This document shows, piece by piece, positions 1 through 5,278 of a DNA stretch of 5,278 nucleotides (position 1 is the stretch's first letter; every line of letters starts with the position of its first letter). The stretch spans positions 1 through 5,278 of the forward strand of contig DAIDTN010000164.1 in assembly GCA_027457185.1 (NCBI GenBank), in the 5' to 3' direction. Made by a program: the position numbers and the translations under genes. The notes beneath the pieces are model-generated. The model was not told the origin of the DNA. It saw nothing but the letters and a program-made list of their open reading frames with translations, and searched no databases. The DNA is from Burkholderiales bacterium (lineage in GTDB: Bacteria > Pseudomonadota > Gammaproteobacteria > Burkholderiales > SG8-39).

Positions 1-569
1 TCAGCGGAGTCTTGGTCGAGAAGAACCCGCCGCAGATCATGGTGGACGTGCAGGGCGTGGGCTACGAGATCGACGTGCCCATGAGCACCTTCTACAACCT
101 GCCCAACGTGGGCGAGCGGGTGGCCCTGTTTACGCATTTGATCGTGCGCGAAGACGCGCATCTGCTCTACGGCTTCGCCAGCGAGTCCGAACGCAAGGCG
201 TTTCGCCAGCTATTGAAAATCAGCGGCGTCGGCGCGCGCACCGCGCTGTCCCTGCTCTCGGGCATGAGCGTTGCAGATCTGGTGCACGCGGTGGCGATAC
301 AGGACGCCGGGCGGCTCACCAAGGTTCCCGGCATCGGCAAAAAGACGGCCGAGCGCTTGCTGCTCGAGTTGAAGGACAAGCTCGGCGCCGACCTCACCGC
401 CGGTGTGGCCGTCAACCGCACCGCGCCCGCTTCCGGCGACGTGCTCAATGCGCTGCTCTCGCTCGGGTACAACGAGAAAGAGGCGCGCTATGCGCTCAAG
501 CAATTGCCCGAGGGCCTGAGCGTGTCGGACGGGATTCGCCAGGCGCTGAAGTCGCTGGCCAGGGGCTGA
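1..569 (+). CDS. ruvA: RuvA, Holliday junction-binding subunit (5' end cut by window edge)
   Basis: RuvA is the DNA-binding tetramer that holds the four-way junction open and loads RuvB motors for branch migration. The reading frame is open from base 3 and begins Ser-Gly-Val-Leu-Val-Glu-Lys; the family starts Met-Ile-Gly-Arg-(Ile/Leu)-X-Gly, so about five codons are missing and the TTG at 12 is internal, not a start. Visible domains, numbered as full-length: an OB-fold (to about 63); the acidic pin of domain II/I, Glu55-Asp56 (codons 150-155), in the motif VREDAHLLYGF; two helix-hairpin-helix motifs, ISGVGARTA (about 78-86) and VPGIGKKTAERLL (about 113-125); a variable linker; and the C-terminal RuvB-contacting domain, with ALLSLGYNEKEARYAL. 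The estimated length, about 193 residues, is slightly under the 203 of E. coli. The next gene starts 2 bases after the stop. ruvC would be expected upstream but cannot be seen. Confidence 0.97.
   Translation, partial: SGVLVEKNPPQIMVDVQGVGYEIDVPMSTFYNLPNVGERVALFTHLIVREDAHLLYGFASESERKAFRQLLKISGVGARTALSLLSGMSVADLVHAVAIQDAGRLTKVPGIGKKTAERLLLELKDKLGADLTAGVAVNRTAPASGDVLNALLSLGYNEKEARYALKQLPEGLSVSDGIRQALKSLARG
561..565 (+). promoter_or_regulatory. Ribosome binding site for the MASE2-PAS gene
   Basis: AGGGG lies in the last codons of ruvA, six bases before the GTG at 572. It supports that GTG as the start and suggests translational coupling to ruvA, whose stop codon is only 2 bases upstream of the GTG. 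Confidence 0.6.
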
Positions 570-571
570 CC

Positions 572-1846
572 GTGACCAGGAAGTACCACCGGTTTGTCCG
601 CATCTTTTACCAGATAAGGGCCACCGCATTCGCCGCGCTGTTTGTCGCCATCGGCATTCAGATGCGCGGCCGGGGCTATGGCGAAATCGCCTGGGCGCTG
701 CTCGCGCTGCAGTTCCTCGTCTATCCGCATCTGCTGTTCTGGCGCGCGCGCGCTGCCGCGGATTCGCTCAAAGCCGAGCATGCCAATTTGCTGCTCGATT
801 GCCTGCTGCTCGGAATCTGGATGTCCGCGCTCCAGTTTCCCACCTGGATCGCGGCTCCCGTGTTCCTGGGGACCGCGCTCAACAACGCGATCAACCGCGG
901 CTGGCGCGGAGCCCTGGGCGCGCTGCTCGCGTTCTCTTTCGGTGCGCTGGCGTGGGGACTCGTCGCCGGATTCAAGGTCTCGCCGCAGACCGATCCCGTG
1001 GCCGCCGCGCTGTGCCTTGTAGGCTTGTTCGCCTACGTGATCGGTCTTGGCAACATCGCGTTCACGCAGAGCCGCAAATTGCGCGACACGCGCGAGGCTC
1101 TGCGCCAGAGCGAGGGGCACTACCGCATCATCACCGAGAATGCCGGAGACCTGATCGCCATGCTGGACGCCGAAGGGCGCTGGCTGTACGCGAGCCCCTC
1201 GTACCGGCGCCTGCTCCCCGAGGCATGGCTGGAAATCGGTGCCGATGCCCTTGCTCACTTGAATGCGGAGGACCGGGACGCAACCCGCGCGCTGCTGGAA
1301 AAGGCGGTCCAGTCGGGGGAGCCGCAGAAGTTTATCTATGGTCTGACTGCCGCTGACGGCCTGGCACATGAGTTCCAGGCTACCGCCAAATCTTTTTCGC
1401 ACGCGGGTGCCGCGCGCATCGTGCTCGTCTCGACCGATATCACCGAGCTGCGCCAGCGGGACAAGAAGCTCGCGGTCCAGGCGAACGTATTCGAGAACAT
1501 GGCCGAGGCCATGATGATTGTCGCCGCCGACGGAACCATAGTATCGGTCAATCGGGCATTCACGGTGCTCACGGGCTACGGCGAGGAGGAGGTGTGCGGA
1601 AAACCCGAAAGCGAGTTTCGCACCGCCCTTCAACCCCCCGAATTTTACGACGATATTCGCGACGCATTGAAGCGTCAGGGGTACTGGACCGGCACCTCCT
1701 GGTGCCGCCGCAAGGACGGCAGTATCTACCACGAGTGGAGGAGCATTTCGGCGATCCGGGATGCGGCCGGCCGCACGACGCATTTCGTCGGTTTTTTTGC
1801 CGATGTGTCTCAGCCCACGCATTCGGATCGCCCGCTCGTGCGCTGA
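572..1846 (+). CDS. MASE2-like membrane sensor with two PAS domains and no output domain
   Basis: The 424-residue product is a probable inner-membrane sensory protein. Residues 1-165 are hydrophobic, with about five or six membrane segments (roughly 14-29, 36-55, 71-88, 92-105, 113-134, 143-164). The stretch YPHLLFWRAR, then AEHANLLLDCLLLGIWMSALQF and NNAINRGWRG, resembles MASE2, a membrane sensor module known from diguanylate cyclases. A short linker helix (165-180) leads to PAS 1 (about 181-292, ENAGDLIAMLDAEGRWLYASPSYRRL, ending VSTDITELRQRDKKL) and PAS 2 (about 301-413, DGTIVSVNRAFTVLTGY, ending WRSISAIRDAAGRTTHFVGF then FADVS). In this family that last PAS/PAC end normally runs into a GGDEF or GGDEF-EAL region, but here it is followed by 11 residues and a stop. 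PAS 2 lacks the LOV NCRFLQ motif; no ligand can be assigned. The GTG start has a good ribosome site and 2-base spacing from ruvA. It could be a working sensor acting through a partner, or the remnant of a cyclic-di-GMP enzyme. Confidence 0.85.
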   Translation: MTRKYHRFVRIFYQIRATAFAALFVAIGIQMRGRGYGEIAWALLALQFLVYPHLLFWRARAAADSLKAEHANLLLDCLLLGIWMSALQFPTWIAAPVFLGTALNNAINRGWRGALGALLAFSFGALAWGLVAGFKVSPQTDPVAAALCLVGLFAYVIGLGNIAFTQSRKLRDTREALRQSEGHYRIITENAGDLIAMLDAEGRWLYASPSYRRLLPEAWLEIGADALAHLNAEDRDATRALLEKAVQSGEPQKFIYGLTAADGLAHEFQATAKSFSHAGAARIVLVSTDITELRQRDKKLAVQANVFENMAEAMMIVAADGTIVSVNRAFTVLTGYGEEEVCGKPESEFRTALQPPEFYDDIRDALKRQGYWTGTSWCRRKDGSIYHEWRSISAIRDAAGRTTHFVGFFADVSQPTHSDRPLVR

Positions 1847-1883
1847 AAAAATGATCGCGAAACCTATCATCGCAGAAACGGGG

Positions 1884-1902
1884 CCGTGTCCACGGGTAAA
1901 AT
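1884..1902 (+). promoter_or_regulatory. Possible ruvB promoter -10 element with adjacent short dyad
   Basis: TAAAAT at 1897-1902 matches the sigma-70 -10 consensus at five of six positions and lies five bases before the ruvB ATG. Initiation at the usual distance would fall on or next to the start codon, giving a leaderless or nearly leaderless message; consistent with this, no convincing Shine-Dalgarno sequence precedes the ATG. Immediately upstream is the perfect dyad CCGTG-TC-CACGG (1884-1895). No good -35 hexamer is seen at 16-18 bases spacing, so the call is weak. Confidence 0.35.
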
Positions 1903-1907
1903 AGCGC

Positions 1908-2960
<1,053 letters not shown>

Positions 2961-2978
2961 GGCGAGTTGACCAAAGAT

Positions 2979-3004
2979 CCGCTGCAAAATGAATTTTGCA
3001 ACGG
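2979..3004. repeat. AT-rich palindrome between ruvB and ybgC
   Basis: TGCAAAAT (2983-2990) and ATTTTGCA (2993-3000) form a perfect inverted repeat around the two bases GA. After one mismatched pair, CCG (2979-2981) and CGG (3002-3004) extend the symmetry. As RNA the core gives a 7-bp stem with a TGAA loop, but no T-run follows, so it does not look like an intrinsic terminator. A -35-like TTGACC lies at 2967-2972, which would place the palindrome across the -10 region (no good -10 is seen). It may be an operator; the regulator is unknown. Confidence 0.5.
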
Positions 3005-3011
3005 CAAATAT

Positions 3012-3041
3012 AGGGGAGCATGAGGGGAGGTATCCCCTCAT
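3012..3041 (+). promoter_or_regulatory. ybgC leader: Shine-Dalgarno followed by a 9-bp hairpin
   Basis: AGGGGAG (3012-3018) is a strong Shine-Dalgarno-like sequence but lies 29 bases before the ybgC ATG. Between them is a perfect 9-bp stem, ATGAGGGGA (3020-3028) with TCCCCTCAT (3033-3041), closed by a GGTA loop. Six bases separate the stem from the ATG, so folding leaves an effective spacing of about seven unpaired bases. A second AGGGGAG copy (3023-3029) lies in the left arm and loop, 18 bases before the ATG, too far for normal use. Directly next to the ATG there is only a weak TGGA. The structure is read directly from the sequence; its role is inferred. Confidence 0.55.
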
Positions 3042-3047
3042 ACTGGA

Positions 3048-3446
3048 ATGAACTCGAAACGCTTTTCCTGGCCGGTGCGCGTCTATTACGAGGATACCGA
3101 CACCGGCGGTGTAGTCTATTATGCCAACTACCTGAAGTTTTTCGAGCGTGCGCGCACCGAATGGCTGCGCAGTTCCGGCCTGAATCAGGATAAACTGGCG
3201 CAGGAACAGGGGCTGATTTTCGTGGTGCGGCGGGCGCTGCTCGATTTTCTAGGCCCGGCGCGGCTCGATGACCTGCTCGAAGTCACGGTTGAACCGCTGA
3301 AACTCGCGCGTGTCTATGTGGATCTGGTTCAGGAAGTGCGCTGCGGCGCGCAGGTTCTGGCGCGCGCCGAGGTTCGGGTGGCCTGCCTCAGCCGGCGCGA
3401 TTTCAAGCCGGCCGCAATACCGCAATGTTTGAGGGATATCCCCTGA
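3048..3446 (+). CDS. ybgC: YbgC, tol-pal-associated acyl-CoA thioesterase
   Basis: The 132-residue product is a complete hot-dog-fold protein of the 4-hydroxybenzoyl-CoA thioesterase family, a cytoplasmic enzyme hydrolysing acyl-CoA or acyl-ACP thioesters; its exact substrate in the cell cannot be read from the sequence. The N-terminus WPVRVYYEDTDTGGVVYYAN closely matches E. coli YbgC. Asp18, the second Asp of EDTD, corresponds to the catalytic Asp of the family. The signature continues with YLKFFERARTEWLR (residues 28-41), and the beta-strand core includes FLGPARLDDLLEV (67-79). This ATG is chosen because it aligns with the family's Met-Asn start; an ATG at 3020 is out of frame. It stands at the head of tolQRA, its usual position, separated from tolQ by 66 bases that hold a terminator-like hairpin. 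Confidence 0.96.
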   Translation: MNSKRFSWPVRVYYEDTDTGGVVYYANYLKFFERARTEWLRSSGLNQDKLAQEQGLIFVVRRALLDFLGPARLDDLLEVTVEPLKLARVYVDLVQEVRCGAQVLARAEVRVACLSRRDFKPAAIPQCLRDIP

Positions 3447-3464
3447 TTCCGGGACGCTTAACAA

Positions 3465-3485
3465 AGGGCGGGTGCCCTCTTTCTT
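3465..3485 (+). terminator. Terminator-like hairpin between ybgC and tolQ
   Basis: AGGGC (3465-3469), a GGGT loop and GCCCT (3474-3478) form a short GC-rich stem followed by CTTTCTT. The stem is only five pairs, extendable by A-T pairs across one bulged C, and the T-run is interrupted. It may act as a weak intrinsic terminator or attenuator that lowers tolQRA readthrough, or as an RNA processing barrier. Confidence 0.4.
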
Positions 3486-3512
3486 CAGTTAGCTACGCGA
3501 GCCGATGACAAA

Positions 3513-4199
3513 ATGAATGTGACCCAAGATCTGTCGATACTTTCCCTGGTGACCAACGCGAGCGTACCGGTGCAACTGGTGATGGCGCTGCTGTTGCTGG
3601 TCTCGTTCATGAGCTGGCTGTTCATTTTTCGCAAGCTGTTCGCGATCCGCCAGGCGCGGACGCAGACGGAGAAGTTCGAGCGCGACTTCTGGAGCGGCAG
3701 CGACCTGAATGGCTTGTACCAGAGCGCGGTCAACGACCGTCATCGCGCCGGTTCGCTCGAGCGCATTTTCGAAGCGGGCTTCCGTGAATTCGCCAAGCTG
3801 CGGGCGCAGCGCGGCGCCGACCAGAGCATCCCGGTGGAGGGCGCGCGCCGCGCCATGCGCGCCACCTATCAGCGCGAGATGGACAACCTGGAGCGGCACC
3901 TGTCTTTTCTCGCCTCGGTCGGTTCGGTCAGCCCCTACGTCGGGTTGTTCGGCACGGTATGGGGCATCATGAATTCGTTTCGCGCCCTGGCCAACGTCAG
4001 CCAGGCGACCCTCGCACACGTTGCGCCGGGTATCGCCGAGGCGCTGGTTTCCACCGCCATCGGCTTGTTCGCCGCGATTCCGGCGGTAGTCGCCTACAAC
4101 CGCTACACCCACGATATCGACCGCCTCGCCATCCGCTTCGAGAGTTTCATCGAGGAGTTTTCCAACATCCTGCAGCGCCAGTCCGGCGCGGGCAAATAG
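3513..4199 (+). CDS. tolQ: TolQ, Tol-Pal proton channel subunit
   Basis: The 228-residue inner-membrane protein belongs to the MotA/TolQ/ExbB family. With TolR it forms the ion-driven stator that energises TolA for outer-membrane invagination at division. Three membrane segments are visible: about 18-38 (LVMALLLLVSFMSWLFIF), 132-155 (ASVGSVSPYVGLFGTVWGIM) and 168-196 (VAPGIAEALVSTAIGLFAAI). The large cytoplasmic loop lies between segments 1 and 2. The channel-lining threonines are present: Thr148 in GTVWG and Thr181 in STAIG, matching E. coli Thr145 and Thr178. The C-terminal region FIEEFSNILQRQ is typical. The ATG at 3513 gives the MNVTQDLSIL start I recall for this lineage, though its Shine-Dalgarno is weak (a GCGAG at 3497-3501 is the best seen). 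The gene ends 11 bases before tolR. Confidence 0.98.
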   Translation: MNVTQDLSILSLVTNASVPVQLVMALLLLVSFMSWLFIFRKLFAIRQARTQTEKFERDFWSGSDLNGLYQSAVNDRHRAGSLERIFEAGFREFAKLRAQRGADQSIPVEGARRAMRATYQREMDNLERHLSFLASVGSVSPYVGLFGTVWGIMNSFRALANVSQATLAHVAPGIAEALVSTAIGLFAAIPAVVAYNRYTHDIDRLAIRFESFIEEFSNILQRQSGAGK

Positions 4200-4202
4200 G
4201 GA
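4198..4202 (+). promoter_or_regulatory. Ribosome binding site for tolR
   Basis: AGGGA overlaps the tolQ stop codon and stands eight bases before the ATG at 4211. It supports that start over the in-frame ATG at 4232, which has no comparable site. Confidence 0.55.
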
Positions 4203-4210
4203 CGCGAGCG

Positions 4211-4627
4211 ATGCCGCGCGCGCGCCGTGCCATGAGCGAAATCAACGTCGTACCCTATATCGACGTGATGCTGGTGCTGCTGGTGATATTCATGATCACC
4301 GCGCCGCTGGTGAACCCGGGCGTGGTCGACCTGCCCTCGATGGGCAAGTCCGCGCATCCGCCGGAGTTTCCGCTGGAGGTGGTGATCAAGGCCGACGCAT
4401 CGCTGCTGTTGCGCGAGCAGAGCAAAACCGGCTCGAGCGAACACGCGGTGTCAACCGCCGAACTGGTCGCCGCGTTACAGCAAAAGCAAAAAACCCATCC
4501 GGACCAGGCAGTGGTCATCGCAGCGGACAAGAGCGTGCGCTACGAAGAGGTGCTCAAGGTAATGGACGAGCTGCAGAAACAGAATGTGCGCAAAGTCGGC
4601 CTGCTGGTGAAACCCGCGACACAATGA
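4211..4627 (+). CDS. tolR: TolR, Tol-Pal proton channel subunit
   Basis: The 138-residue protein belongs to the ExbD/TolR family and is close to E. coli TolR in length (142). A short basic cytoplasmic N-terminus (MPRARRAMSE) precedes one membrane segment, about 17-33, containing the proton-carrying Asp18 in VPYIDVMLVLLVIFMIT (E. coli Asp23). The periplasmic part, about 34-138, ends in the usual alpha/beta domain (PLEVVIKADASLLL, then DQAVVIAADKSVRYEEVLKVMDELQK and VRKVGLLVKP), which dimerises and is thought to contact peptidoglycan. The start at 4211 is chosen for its ribosome site and because family members begin with a short basic stretch before MSEINVV. The stop overlaps the tolA start in an ATGA, indicating coupled translation. 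Confidence 0.97.
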   Translation: MPRARRAMSEINVVPYIDVMLVLLVIFMITAPLVNPGVVDLPSMGKSAHPPEFPLEVVIKADASLLLREQSKTGSSEHAVSTAELVAALQQKQKTHPDQAVVIAADKSVRYEEVLKVMDELQKQNVRKVGLLVKPATQ

Positions 4628-5278
4628 GCGCAGCAGCAGGTACGTTCGCGTACGAGGAACCGGGCAAGATCCCATCCGCCGTTCTGGCGGTTCTGGTGCA
4701 CCTGCTGTTGGCGGTGTTTCTGTTCTTCGGCGTGCACTGGCAGAGCAGCGAGCCGGAGGCGGTGACCGTCGATTTGTGGAGCAGCCTGCCCGCGACGGTA
4801 CCGGCGAAGGTCGAGCCCGCGCCGGAGATCAAGCCCGCGCCGGTCCCCGAACCCAAACCCGAGCCGAAACCCGAGCCCAAAGTCGAAATCAAGCCGGAAC
4901 CCAAAGCGGCCGAGAAGGTGGTCGAGCCGAAAAAGCCCGACATCGCGCTGGAGAAAAAGAAAGAAATCAAAAAGGCGCCGCCGAAGAAGCCGCCACCCAA
5001 GCTCAACCTCGACCTGCGCAAGGACATAAACGCGCAGCTCAAGCGCGAGACGGCGGCGTTGAACCAGCAATTGGAGAAAGACAGACTCATCGCGCAGGCG
5101 CAGCAGGAGGCGGCAGCGTCGGCAGCTGCGACCGCCAACGCGGCATACGTCGCCAAGCTCAAAGGCAAGATCAAGAGCAACATCGTGCTGCCGCCGGATA
5201 TCCCGGGCAACCCGGAGGCGATTTTCGATGTGGTGCAGCTTCCCACCGGCGAAGTCATGTCGGTCAAGCTGCGCAAGT
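4624..5278 (+). CDS. tolA: TolA, periplasm-spanning Tol-Pal protein (3' end cut by window edge)
   Basis: The 218 visible residues run open to the window edge. TolA is anchored in the inner membrane by TolQR and reaches across the periplasm to TolB-Pal. Domain I: a short cytoplasmic stretch and one membrane segment, about 17-38, with His26 in VLVHLLLAVF, matching the conserved TolA/TonB membrane His; the Ser four residues before it in E. coli is Ala22 here. Domain II, about 60-170, starts rich in Pro, Glu and Lys (PEPKPEPKPEPK at 75-86), passes through Lys-rich KKKEIKKAPPKKPPPK, then a charged helical, probably coiled-coil part (about 131-165) and an Ala-rich end. The start of the C-terminal domain III is visible (AYVAKLKGKIKSNIVLPPD, then FDVVQLPTGEVMSVKLRK). 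The linker is shorter and more TonB-like than the long Ala-rich helix of E. coli TolA. The start overlaps the tolR stop by ATGA. tolB and pal would be expected downstream. Confidence 0.94.
   Translation, partial: MSAAAGTFAYEEPGKIPSAVLAVLVHLLLAVFLFFGVHWQSSEPEAVTVDLWSSLPATVPAKVEPAPEIKPAPVPEPKPEPKPEPKVEIKPEPKAAEKVVEPKKPDIALEKKKEIKKAPPKKPPPKLNLDLRKDINAQLKRETAALNQQLEKDRLIAQAQQEAAASAAATANAAYVAKLKGKIKSNIVLPPDIPGNPEAIFDVVQLPTGEVMSVKLRK
4849..4881 (+). repeat. Short in-frame tandem repeat coding (Glu-Pro-Lys-Pro)n in tolA
   Basis: Codons 76-86 of tolA read EPKPEPKPEPK, a 12-base unit repeated nearly three times with third-position differences. Related EIKP, PEIKPAP and EIKPEPK units flank it. Such proline-charged repeats form extended rods in TonB-type proteins, and the repeat number may vary between strains. 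Confidence 0.7.

Noticed and set aside
12..14. TTG at base 12 as the ruvA start
   Set aside because: The frame continues upstream to the window edge with Ser-Gly-Val, matching the conserved RuvA N-terminus, so the true start lies outside the window.
1847..1907. LexA (SOS) box upstream of ruvB, and leftover GGDEF coding sequence
   Set aside because: No CTGT-N8-ACAG pattern is present, and no frame in these 61 bases encodes anything resembling a GGDEF motif or its linker.
3020..3022. ATG at 3020 as an alternative ybgC start
   Set aside because: It is 28 bases upstream and out of frame with ybgC, and the frame it opens has no family resemblance.
2983..3041. The two dyads before ybgC as intrinsic terminators of ruvB
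   Set aside because: Neither stem is followed by a T-rich run on the plus strand.
3959..4210. Upstream extension of the tolR frame into tolQ
   Set aside because: The extra 84 residues are Arg-rich and out of frame within the conserved third membrane segment of tolQ; the ATG at 4211 has a ribosome site and gives the family length.
4540..5276. Two minus-strand open frames (176 and 240 codons) opposite tolA
   Set aside because: Both are low-complexity shadows of the repetitive tolA linker (Leu/Arg/Phe/Gly-rich or Ser/Gly-rich); the plus strand holds a clear TolA that overlaps tolR by ATGA.

Overview
The window is a compact, co-directional (+ strand) stretch of a GC-rich proteobacterial chromosome, most likely from a betaproteobacterium. 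The RuvA, RuvB, YbgC and Tol protein sequences look betaproteobacterial, the DNA is GC-rich throughout, and ruvAB followed by ybgC-tolQRA is a familiar proteobacterial gene order. This taxonomic reading comes from recalled family sequences, not from a search.

Layout: (1) the 3' part of ruvA (1-569; about five N-terminal codons lie upstream); (2) a gene for a membrane sensor with a MASE2-like N-terminus and two PAS domains (572-1846), placed between ruvA and ruvB and lacking any GGDEF, EAL or kinase output domain; (3) ruvB (1908-2960), which carries a Glu at the Walker B Asp position; (4) an 87-bp gap with two separate dyads, one AT-rich palindrome and one strong hairpin just before ybgC; (5) ybgC (3048-3446); (6) a 66-bp gap with a terminator-like hairpin; (7) tolQ (3513-4199), tolR (4211-4627) and the 5' part of tolA (from 4624 to the window end). 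Nearly all the sequence is coding; the only gaps are 61, 87 and 66 bp.

Function: RuvA and RuvB form the Holliday-junction branch-migration motor used in recombinational repair. TolQ and TolR form the proton-driven inner-membrane stator that energises TolA, which spans the periplasm during outer-membrane constriction at division. YbgC is the small acyl-CoA thioesterase-family protein that usually heads this operon. The PAS protein has no obvious link to either system.

I did not find a wholly new multi-gene system. The points most worth a second look are the output-less MASE2-PAS-PAS gene splitting ruvAB, the Walker B Asp-to-Glu change in RuvB, and the leader of ybgC. In that leader a 9-bp hairpin lies between a strong Shine-Dalgarno sequence and the start codon, so folding would bring the two to a normal distance.
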